From NCBI GenBank assembly GCA_032718475.1, contig JAUCBJ010008313.1, positions 186,001 through 250,000 on the forward strand: a stretch of DNA of 64,000 nt, read 5' to 3'. Made by a program: the position numbers and the translations under genes. The notes under the pieces were generated by a model. That model was not told the origin of the DNA. It ran no database searches and was given only the letters and a program-made list of their open reading frames with translations. Source of the stretch: Nemertoderma westbladi (taxonomy: Eukaryota > Xenacoelomorpha > Nemertodermatida > Nemertodermatidae). Shown here piece by piece: positions 30,909 to 40,338 of the stretch; the first letter of the stretch is position 1; each line of letters begins with the position of its first letter.

Positions 30909-32213
30909 ATGAAGAGGAAGGAACGTCAGAAGTCCCAAAACCATAAGGAAAGAAGGACCGACGCGGAGCAGGTAAGTTTGAACCACCGGGAAAGGACCAG
31001 ACTTAATAACCCTGCAGAACTAAACCATTTGTTAACCCGGAACGACGCAACCCTTAGAGACATAGGTAAGTTTGCCGCTAGGCAAGGACTGCCAACGCAA
31101 CAACCCCAGAAGTTTATGGGTAACCATAAACATTGGAGGACGTTCAAAACCTATGTCGACGAACAGCTGACCAACAGCACCTTTACTCCCAACGAGAAGT
31201 TCAACTATTTCCTTCAAATGCTCCATCGAGAACCTAGAGCCATTGCTGACAACTTCGTGGGCAATGAAAGAGCATTCGAGTTAGCAATAAAGATGCTTAG
31301 CGACATCTACGGGAATAAAACCAAGATGGCACAGTCGATAGTGGAAGACTTGGGTAAGGGCGGAAGGATTACAACTCCGTTAGAGCTGTTGAACTTAGCG
31401 AACGCTATTTCGAACGCATTAGACATCTTGAGGATGCTGAATCTACCTCATCATGGTGATCACGCCGAAGTTTTGAAGAGCATAATAAGACATTTAAACA
31501 TGCGTTACCGACAGAAATGGCACAAATTAGAGAATAAATTAGAGGGTCAAGGTAAAGTGTTGACACTTCAACATATCCATGACATGATAGCCACAGACGC
31601 AGTAGCAGAGATGAAATCAAACTTCTCAGAGGAGAATATGAGAGAGTCTAAACCTGTTACCGTTAAGTCTATGGTAAGTTTTGATGATGACAGGACCACT
31701 GTGACATTTAACTCAGTAGACAGATATAATTCGAGTACCCCTGCCTTTAGATCAGACTCACGAGTATGGTCAGGTGAGCAGTTAGATAGACCTAAGTTAA
31801 AGCAACAGGAGTTACCGGTTGGATTTGTAGGTTGCCAATTCTGCTTACTAAAGGAGGTAAGATCTGACGACCATAAGTTAGACAGTTGCAGACGGTTCAA
31901 AGAATTAACTTCGGAACAGAGAAGAGTTCAAGTGCGGACGTTGGACACCTGTTGGGCATGTCTTGCGCCAGGTCCTGTACGGCGACAGTGCCCGAACAGT
32001 AAGGACGGATGCATGGAATGCGGCAGACTACATCACAAGTTGCTACATGCGGATTTCCATACCCCAATGGAACGTTACTTACAGAGAAATCCTCAAAGGA
32101 AGGGGAGCAGAGATCCCGTATCGATAAGGAGAAATACGTACACTGGCATCAGGACGATGGTCATCAACCAGGTTCGTCGGACGAGGATGGCGAGTCGAGC
32201 GCGAGAGAGGTGA
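30909..32213 (+). CDS. BEL-2 copy 2 Gag C-terminal part, complete in this copy
   Basis: A 434-codon frame that keeps the segment missing from copy 1. 'QKFMGNHKHWRTFKTYVDE' and 'KFNYFLQMLHREPRAIADN' form the start of the Pao Gag (DUF1759-like) domain, about residues 65-230. The zinc-binding C-terminus follows: 'CQFC', 'DDHKLDSC', 'CWACLAPGPVRRQC', 'CMECGRLHHKLLH'. In the main knuckle the conserved His of copy 1 (GHVRRQC) is Pro here (GPVRRQC), so zinc binding is probably lost. The frame runs on to TGA 32211-32213 in a different phase from the protease. Confidence 0.8.
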   Translation: MKRKERQKSQNHKERRTDAEQVSLNHRERTRLNNPAELNHLLTRNDATLRDIGKFAARQGLPTQQPQKFMGNHKHWRTFKTYVDEQLTNSTFTPNEKFNYFLQMLHREPRAIADNFVGNERAFELAIKMLSDIYGNKTKMAQSIVEDLGKGGRITTPLELLNLANAISNALDILRMLNLPHHGDHAEVLKSIIRHLNMRYRQKWHKLENKLEGQGKVLTLQHIHDMIATDAVAEMKSNFSEENMRESKPVTVKSMVSFDDDRTTVTFNSVDRYNSSTPAFRSDSRVWSGEQLDRPKLKQQELPVGFVGCQFCLLKEVRSDDHKLDSCRRFKELTSEQRRVQVRTLDTCWACLAPGPVRRQCPNSKDGCMECGRLHHKLLHADFHTPMERYLQRNPQRKGSRDPVSIRRNTYTGIRTMVINQVRRTRMASRARER

Positions 32214-32629
32214 CCTGCCAAGGTTTCACTGCGGATAGTTCATCGACCAGCGCGCGGACGTATTTATCATCGGCCACGTCGGAGATATTTAGCGTGATTC
32301 CGGTGAAACTTACTGGCGAAAAAGGATCGAAGAGAATATATGTGATGTTGGACACTGCATCCACATTATCTTATATCGACGAGGAAGTGGCGAGAGCTGT
32401 TTCTAGTTTCCAGGACGCAGAGGAGATCCGAATAGAGTTAAAGTCCATGCACGGGGTAGGGGACCTCAAGGGACACAGAATTTCGGTAGAACTAGACTCC
32501 CTACTTCCAAGAGACCAGCACACTCGACAAGAACGGAGAGCGCTGCCATTGGACGGATTTAAGTGTCTAGCTATGAAGGGGTTCGGCAGGCAGTTAGGTA
32601 AGGTGCCGCCGATGAGTCCCATAGCATAG
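32009..32629 (+). pseudogene. BEL-2 copy 2 aspartic protease
   Basis: As in copy 1, the relevant part has 'VIPVKLTG' and 'IYVMLDTASTLSYIDEEVA' and continues into 'FKCLAMKGFGRQLGKVPPM' before TAG 32627-32629. It stays open about 65 codons further than copy 1. The earlier part of the frame is out-of-phase Gag. It sits directly downstream of Gag, as expected for Pao. Confidence 0.7.
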
Positions 32630-33301
32630 GAGTATTTTGACAAGCTCAAAGTACCGAGACACCAGGTAGGTTATAGGAATGTTTCTATGTTGATTGGTGC
32701 AGAACAGCTGATCGCACAGCAAATATGGGAAACGAGACCAGCTGAGCCACATGTAAATGGACCACATGCCCATAGGACTATATTAGGTTGGTATACACGA
32801 GTACCCATGGTATGGTAACGAGACCAGCTGAGCCGCATGTAAATGGACCACATGCCTATAGGACTATATTAGGTTGGAATACACGAGTACCCATGGTATA
32901 CAGGTGGTGACAAGCCAAAGGATAGATACAACAGATTACAGCCTATAACTCAACCACCGTTAGTAGAACCACCAGACATAGACGAGTTTAGGAGAACCTG
33001 TATTGACCACTATAGTGATGTTAGCGAGTCTGACGAGGAGTTGATTCCCGATAATGTTAGGTTGTCGGAACCACTCTACAATGACCGGACAGATAGTGAA
33101 CCCGAGGACTACTGTTATCAGACCCGTGGGTCTGGTTCAGCGGCCCATGCTACCTACTTGAGTAACGTTTTGACTTATACCGATATAGTGGATGGTCAGG
33201 TGGCTAAATATCGAGACCTCGACATTTTCCAAAACAGTGAGGAGGAGTTGCAGAAGGAATTGATACGCCAGGACCTCGAGACAGGAGAGAGTCGAATCTG
33301 A
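32630..33301 (+). pseudogene. BEL-2 copy 2 protease-RT linker remnant with local duplication
   Basis: Matches copy 1 from about 17200 to 17780. A block of about 80 bases ('GAGACCAGCTGAGCC' to 'GTACCCATGG', about 32735-32813) is tandemly repeated at 32820-32898 and breaks the frame. The last open piece (33041-33301) ends where RT was deleted. The palindrome variant is at 33119-33135. The deletion junction is at about 33287. Confidence 0.65.
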
Positions 33302-33393
33302 ACTGCTGGAAGGCGGGGGGGTTCGGGAGGTCTGTCCTTCGGCGGCATCTAACTGATTTACCTGCAGTGTAATTAATTACGTAACGGACCCTA

Positions 33394-34890
33394 TTGGGAT
33401 ATATGTATGTATATACGCGGCTTATAATGGAGAAGGAAATTAGAGCTCAACCGCGGAGAGGATTTACTGCCAGAGAGGAGGCGGAACTACCATTTGCCCG
33501 ACCCGGGTGTAAAGACTCGAACGTTTACTACCATGGGAGGTCGGTAATGGAATTTAATGGGAAGTATAAACCCGCGTATGATAAAGAATTGAGGAGGGAA
33601 AGAATGAGAGCGTTGGGAGACCGTATGGAAGTTTTGCAGAAGGAGTATCGCACTCGGTATCCCTACGATTTTGCGTTAGACATATGCGACATTAGTGCAG
33701 ACCCGGACAAGGAGATCGCGCGGCTGTACCATAGGAACATGTATTTACGACACGACGAACCTCTACCTGCAGTCCGAGATCAGTTCGACGGAATGCATCT
33801 GTACCGGAGGACTCGAGGCGAGGATCAAGAGACGCGAAAGGTCTTCAGTGTATACAAGTTGTTCTACAAATGTGGTGAATGCATGAATAAACAAGACGTG
33901 GCAATTCCCGATCGACTGGACGAGCAACATCCTGAACCGATATTAACGCGATGTCAAGCTTACAAGTTCCTTAGATACAACGAGGGAGGTTACCCAATGA
34001 GCAACCCGATGATCAGTATCGACTTCAGCGGAAAGTGACCTCCAAGACCCATTACGCCGACCGTTACGACATTAGATCCGTATACAGAGATTAAACCCTG
34101 TTCGACACCCAGTTTGATAGAGACGGCAGCGGCCATTTCGCTATACCGAGCCTATAAGGACCTAGAGGCGCGGCGCGAAGCGGCACGGGACTCGGGTACC
34201 AAACCCGCGGGTTTGGAGCTTTCGAGTCCCTGGACTACATTTACTTCGCCTTACCGAGCGAGAAATCTCACGCCTGAGCATCAGGACGACATAGACGCGT
34301 TGCGGCAGGAGGAGCGAGTGGCGAAGGCGAAACAATTATTCGAAGAGCGGGTAGCGGAGTATAATAAGACTGCTTTCTGGAGACTGGAGGAGACGAGGAG
34401 AGTGACCGGATTTGTTCCACAGGCCGTATCTCAACCCCGACCGGTGTATTATTCCGACGGCAACGAACCTGCGATATTGGTAGATCACCCGGAGTCGCGA
34501 GAAGCGATTAGATTCTTGCCGATGGTGAGGATGTCGGATCATTGGAACGTCGACTGTCTACGGGAAGTTTTATGCGCGAAGTTCTTGCGTGACGTCCCGA
34601 TGCAGATCACAGACTACGACACGCTTGACAAGATTGGAGCTCCGGGAAAGGAGAGCAAGTTGTTTGGATGGTTGGATAAGTACATAAAGGTATGGGTAGC
34701 GGTGGCTACATTCCCAGACGATGAGGAGGTAGACCAGACGTGGCTGAGGAGAAAGGGTTCTTACACCCGATATGATGACCACAAGGCTATCGAGCGCATG
34801 TGGGTGGACCCCATCCGACGAGATTCAGTGTCAGTGGAGGAAAACGGAGGAATCACTACAGGATTGGAGAGTGATGTTCTACGACAATGA
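33394..34890 (+). pseudogene. BEL-2 copy 2 accessory region, part 1 and start of part 2
   Basis: Frames 33394-34038 and 34114-34890 are in the same phase, separated by TGA 34036-34038 (an open codon in copy 1). Unlike copy 1 there is no phase change at the part 1/part 2 boundary, which shows the two parts were once a single long frame. It ends after a 5-base deletion near 34815. Palindrome copy at 34199-34216. Content is as for copy 1; no known domain. Confidence 0.6.
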
Positions 34891-35941
34891 AGGAGGTTCT
34901 CATCAAGAATGCTTAACTAGCAAGTGCATTCAAATTCGGACGGAGGATGGTGTGACTCATGTATTTATGCGCATAAGGGCGGACCGAGAGAGACCGGAGC
35001 CCATAATAACGACACAATATCGTAAAGGGAAGGATCCCAGAGAACAGATTTTGGAGGTATGCAGGCGAGGAGGTATGCATGGAGCGGGGCGTATCGACAC
35101 CAGGATGCTACCCAAGAAGGTTAGAGAGGTGATTCTCAACCAAGATTACGTCAAGGTGGGATCGGGAGTCCAGAGCGATTTGGAGAGTGACTTCAACGCC
35201 ATGACTGATTTGGAAGATAGATTGCCGAGACCGTTTGTCGACACCAAGCTATTGTTGCTATGGGCACAGGATATTGGAATTTATAGGGAGTATCCCAACT
35301 CTGCCAAGACTGGTATGGGCTTCATAGCGCATTTGTTGTATAATTGGGACTTCAAGTTGAAGACGCAAAAGAAATACGAGGAGGCATATGGTGAATATAA
35401 CACGCCACCGGGAGCAGAGTTCAAATCCCACTTCAAGCGGCAAGCGTTAGTGTATTGGAACATCTGTGCGCCACCCCGTGCGCCACTGCAATATTATTTG
35501 GTGCTTGAGTCGAACACGGTAACTTGTTTATTAGCGGATATCATTGCGCGAGTTTTGAAGCATCATCCATTGGTATTCGGAGGAGATCAATACATTCGCT
35601 CGAAAGGGGGAATCCAATCTGATGTGATGAAGCGTTTCTTAACCCCGTTCTTCAACCAATCGTTAGAGAATACGTCGATGGTTAGGAGAGGATTAGCGAT
35701 ATTTGAAGGAATATATCGACAGAACATCAGAGATTTGGGAGACCAACCGTCGATGGAGTATCCGACCCCAGAGGCCTTGGAGAAGTGGTTCGGGAATCAA
35801 ACCCGCGGGTTTGGTACTCCCTTCCACTCGGAGGCTGATAGACCTGTTAGAGAGGGTTGGCCGGAGACGTTAGTAGAGGTATTCGGAGTGGATCTTCCGG
35901 TGGAGAAGACATATGACCGCGGGAGGAAATATTGGAGATAG
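34772..35941 (+). pseudogene. BEL-2 copy 2 accessory region, part 2 (rest)
   Basis: Continues the 514-residue unknown protein after the 5-base deletion. It ends GRKYWR and TAG exactly as in copy 1, overlapping the knuckle frame by 10 bases. A palindrome copy lies at 35798-35814 within 'NQTRGFG'. Amino-acid differences from copy 1 are few. Confidence 0.6.
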
Positions 35942-36531
35942 AGGACAAGGGCGAGGATGTTTACTTTGTTCCGGATCGACAACCTCTGACCGGAGAGGAC
36001 GACATCGTATTAGAAATTGGGAAAGAAGGAAGTGCGAAACCGATTGGAGACCTCATATATGAGAGGGCCTGGTTTCCACAAGCGCATAGGTGCAAGTTGT
36101 GCGGCAGCACAAGGCACAATCAAAAATCATGTGACGCAGTAGTAGAGGCGGCGCATAAGGTCTGCCGTTGGTGTAATGAGACCGACCATTTGTTTCATAC
36201 GTGCACCATCTTCATTTCTCAATGCTGATATTGTGGGGTAAAGGGACATCGTAGCGCGAGATGCCAACTGCGAGACGATTCCTTCCAAAACCATAGTGCC
36301 AACCTACTTCGGGAGATGCTAGATAAGTGGGAGGGTGTGGCCGATTACCACATCCAAGCGCAGATGCGTTGGTTACCGTTTAAAGCAGGATACAGATTTT
36401 GGGCAGTAGACCCATCAAACGTTGCGTATGAGCCGTATCTACAGTCGTTACCACAATATCAGGAGCTAATATTGACCGCTCAAGATCTTCCGCAGAACAC
36501 TGGAGTCATCGGGAATACTTCAGACAGTTAA
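35932..36531 (+). pseudogene. BEL-2 copy 2 triple zinc-knuckle protein, one nonsense codon
   Basis: Frames 35932-36228 and 36316-36531 are the two halves of the knuckle protein, split by TGA 36226-36228 inside knuckle 3. Knuckle 1 has its full Cys set here (last Cys present, Ser in copy 1) and knuckle 2 is intact. The remainder keeps the same Trp/Tyr-rich C-terminus. Confidence 0.65.
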
Positions 36532-36533
36532 AC

Positions 36534-37123
36534 ATGGATAACAAATATACTTGGAACTTTGTTGCTATTTGCGACCGTATAACGAAAGGTCTATTTTTGG
36601 AAACTAGAAAGGTGGTGCGCGCGCGAGGAGATTGGAGGATGGCGGCTATACAATACCGCAACGAGTTCCTATTGACTCACGTACCGGTGGGGTCATTGAC
36701 TGCTGAGAGGATCAAGGAACAGCGAACTGCAGCGCCCACAGCGACAACGTTGGAGCTCAAGGCTTGCGGAGAGAACCAGGAGGAGAAGTCCAAGACAAGC
36801 GTCAAGTCAAGGACGACCACTATCATTCAATTATAGAGGCACAATGATTACAGCGCAAGGCGCAAGGCGCGTCCGAGAAAGCGCGTGTGCAATTGCAGAA
36901 GGAAGAGTTGGCGGAAGCGACCACAGGAGCACGACAATTGGGACGAGGCCGAGGGAGAAGCACCAGCCGGGAATCAGTCGGGGCTCAGGGAACATCGTCG
37001 CCGGTTCCGGGGAGTGACGCCTCACGGACGCCGTCAACAGAGTCTACAGGGGGTAGACTGGTATATCTGGGAAGGGGGCGGAAGAGAGGAGCGAGCCCGA
37101 AGAACCCAGGAGCGGGTCGGTAA
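36534..37123 (+). pseudogene. BEL-2 copy 2 accessory region, parts 4 and 5
   Basis: Frame 36534-36836 starts ATG two bases after the knuckle stop and shares the 'YTWNFVAICD' start with copy 1; its tail differs through a 1-base indel. Frame 36887-37123 gives the Gly/Arg-rich tail ('ARQLGRGRGR', 'LGRGRKRGASP'). The order and spacing match copy 1. Confidence 0.5.
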
Positions 37124-37641
37124 TGCAAGCGTATCATGGAGCGACAGACTCTAGATATATACATCATCGTCACTCTGATGTATATTGTAGCATTTTTGTA
37201 AATATCCGACTGGACTCATATATACTAGTCGTAATAATTTGAATTTATATTATGAGAGAGGCGAAGGAGGTGATTGGGGAGACAAACCTGCAGGTTTGGC
37301 TTACTCGTTTCACCTACCCTAGCAAGTTTTATAGAGAAAGCAGTATTTTTGTAAATTTAATTTGTATGTAGTAATCATTATGTTGAACGAACGAGAAAGC
37401 AATATTTTTGTAAATTTAATTTGTATGTAATAATCGTTAACATTGAAAGAGATAATATTTTGTAAATTTAATTTGTATGCAATCCATTATGCAATATCTA
37501 TGGCAATATTTGTAAATAGTAGAAATATTATAGTATCAAGTTATTTAGATTATTTGAAAGCGAATTTATTTTGTTTTGTATACATCGCCCTATACTCTTC
37601 TACAATTGGAGGGAAACATTGCTTGATTTCCCTTGGAGCGG
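37124..37641 (+). other. BEL-2 internal 2 3' untranslated region
   Basis: Same layout as in copy 1: palindrome (here AAACCTGCAGGTTT-centred) at 37283-37299, about four TTTGTAAATTTAATTTG-type repeats (37340-37530), GGAGGGAAA and TTGGAGCGG before LTR C. Confidence 0.55.
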
Positions 37642-39878
37642 TGTTACGGTATATGGCGCTGTACCTACATTAGTCCGTTATACAGTATAATATATTAGCC
37701 GTTATACAGTATAATATATTAGCCGTTATACAGTATAATATATTAGCCGTTATACAGTATAATATATTAGCCGTTGTACAGTATAATTATTTAGATAAGA
37801 CATAATAACGCGCAATGATATTTAGATAAGGAAAATAAAACGCCCATATATTTGAATTCATCCATTTTGTATAGTATGTAGCCCGACCTACGTAATTTTG
37901 TAATAGGATATAAGTAAATAGTTCCAGTGTAGCAAGTTTCCTGTTGGACCCTGGATATAAGCTTGCTGTTATTAGCCTCAATAGGCCTAGCTATGTATTG
38001 GTCTTAATTTTCTTTATAATTGCGCTAAATTAATCTTTGTGCATCATATTATTAGTACCGCTAAATTAAGCATCGCCAAAATTACCATATATGGTAATAA
38101 TTTGTGATTTCGGGAGCGAGAGGTTCACAATCCGGCTTCCTTATTGGCCTAAATGCTTCCAGGTTGGTCTAATGGTAGCGCGGATTGGGGAGCCAATGAG
38201 AGAGCGATTGCATCATCCTCCATGAATCACCTATAAATAGGCGGTATTTCCGGTATGTGCTTTGTAATTCTTTGTAATTTGTAACCCTAGTCGTAATTTA
38301 GACTAATTATTCTGTATTTTGCGTATTTCTGCCTTTTCCAATTATTTCTTGTAATAATTCGCTAATTTGTAATCTCTGCTGATTTCTTGGTGTGTTTCTC
38401 AATCAATCCCAATGATTACTGTTAATAACAACTGGAACTATTATTTCTACCCTTTAGTTAACGGTTCTATGTGATTCCTTTCGATGCAATAATCCCACAG
38501 AATTTTCTTAGACTGTCAGACTTTGTGATTTGCATGCGCTGTTACGGTAGCTACCCATTAGATGGAGGGCTGAGGTACTGGTATGCGCGGCAGGCGCATC
38601 GGGGGGTTAGCGACGAAGGGAGTGCGGAGGATTCAAAGGCAAGCAACGCTGGCGGGGAGGTCACCGTTGCAGTCGGTCAGTTAGCATTGTAGAGTGAAGA
38701 CTGCTCGCTGGTACAGTAATTAAGGGCTGATGATCCAGATTTTGTCTCTATTTTGTAGTATTAGGGGGGCAGGAATTGGGTTAGTTAGGAAGCCTAGATG
38801 TACCCGGGAGAGGCCTGCGTTCCTTATATTGCGAGCTAAACTGTAGACTATGTCGCAAACTATGTGCGAACTGTAGATTGCGAGTTGTGAACTGTGAATT
38901 GCTGACTGCTGATTGTGAATTGTGCATTAAGAACTATAATTGGTAAGTATAAACTATTGATTGTTACGCTGATTGGTGTGTTACTAAAGTGTGCCTAATA
39001 AATCACGAATGCTTGGATAGGTGCTCTTTTCCCTTTGATTGATTTCTATTTCTTAGTTTACTATAAATAATTACTGATTAGGTCGAAAATAATACGGTAT
39101 TTAGACTGTTACTAGTGCAACCCGTTACGTAATAAATTAGAATTACGCATTCTGGAACACTTAGTAATTAGTACGCTGTTGCATATTTGTGACTGTAATT
39201 AATTAATAAAATTAAGAATTTGTATGCAGCATAGCGGAGAGTAGTTAAGGTAATAATTTGGAGTACCGTAAACTATTCACGCTGGGCGGTTATTTGAAAT
39301 CAGCGGGCAATAAGTTAGATCGCAGTATCCAGTACGCAGCACGCATTAGTAAATTGCTGGCCTAAAGCCAGCCGGAGGCAAGTTTAGTCCCATAGTAGGT
39401 ATCATTCCCTGATATAAAAACTGTACCAATTTTTTGATTATTTAAATATTCTCACATTCACATTCCGTTAGGGAACCCCAGTATTTGCGATTAGAAAAGA
39501 CGTAATTATTAGCGCATTTTAACAGTAAAATTAGGCCATAAGAATACACTCTGAGTGTAAAGCCTCTCACACTCGTCTTAAGTAAGCTTAGGGAGCCGAT
39601 TCGGGTTTATTGTTTTGGTTATTCCCGCATGGCTCATATGTTCGAACAGTTAGCTCTCTATCGAGCGATCGGTAGAGAAAGGAACAAGCGATTAGTAGGA
39701 GCCGTAGAAAATTAGTAAAATATATTAGCGGACGGCAGGTTAGCGCCATCCAACGGTAAGTAGCAGTTTTGTATTTAGCAGCCCTACAGTAGTAATAGCA
39801 CGCTCCTGATTACCCCTGTTTAACAGTAGAGCAGTCTTTGTGTCTTTATTGGTTAGGCAGGGACCCGCTAGTTTAACA
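37642..39878 (+). repeat. BEL-2 LTR C (2237 bp)
   Basis: Same start and end as the other two LTRs. It is followed directly by AGGTC (39879-39883), the right target duplication. CCAAT/TATA (38193-38240) and AATAAA (38997-39002) are conserved, and the 24-bp repeat has the same unit count. Confidence 0.9.
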
Positions 39879-40338
39879 AGGTCCGTGAGAGAGAGAGAGT
39901 AAGGGACAATGAGGTCCGCGAGAGAGAGAGTAAGGGACAGAGGGGTCCGAGAGTGAGATTAGAGTGAAGACGTAGAAAATTGTGTGAAGAGAGAGCACAA
40001 TTGTCTCGAACAGAGGTACAAGGTGCAACAAGGTACAGAGGTGCAACATAGCTCGCGATTGCACCAAGGAGGGTTAGCAATAACATACCCAGGGGGCCGG
40101 CCTAGAAAGCCGACCCCAAGAAAAGAACTCCACCCCACACCATATATTAGATTGGGTTCCAGCGGAATTGAAGCGCACTTAAGGTTGATGCTATCTTCTC
40201 ACCTGGAAGATAGCATGGGGGGGTGTAAGTGGATTCAATTCCGCTTCATTACCCACCAGAAAATGGGACCAGTGGGATTTTAGCAATATGTTGGGAATAC
40301 GAGATTACGAATATTAATCTCGTCTCATAACCAACATT
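39879..40338. other. Right flank of BEL-2, purine-rich, with a nested hairpin
   Basis: GAGAGAGAGTAAGGGACAATG-like sequence repeats the left flank. A 99-codon frame (39984-40283) is open but unlike anything I know. At 40161-40245 there is a nested inverted repeat, described separately. Confidence 0.5.
40161..40245. repeat. Nested inverted repeat (hairpin)
   Basis: Outer arms AGCGGAATTGAA (40161-40172) and TTCAATTCCGCT (40234-40245) pair perfectly over 12 bases. Inner arms ATGCTATCTTC (40188-40198) and GAAGATAGCAT (40206-40216) pair perfectly over 11 bases with a 7-base loop. Confidence 0.75.

Larger units (their letters stand above)
10201..39878 (+). mobile_element. BEL-2: composite BEL/Pao element, LTR-internal-LTR-internal-LTR
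   Basis: Three nearly identical LTRs, each running from TGTTACGG to TTTAACA, lie at 10201-12436, 26501-28738 and 37642-39878. AGGTC precedes the first (10196-10200) and follows the last (39879-39883); the middle LTR has only internal sequence on both sides. This is the structure left by recombination between LTRs of two related copies at one insertion site. Internal 1 (12437-26500) carries gag, protease, RT, RNase H, integrase and an accessory block. Internal 2 (28739-37641) lacks RT to integrase. Both internals are frame-broken, so neither is autonomous as it stands. Confidence 0.9.
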
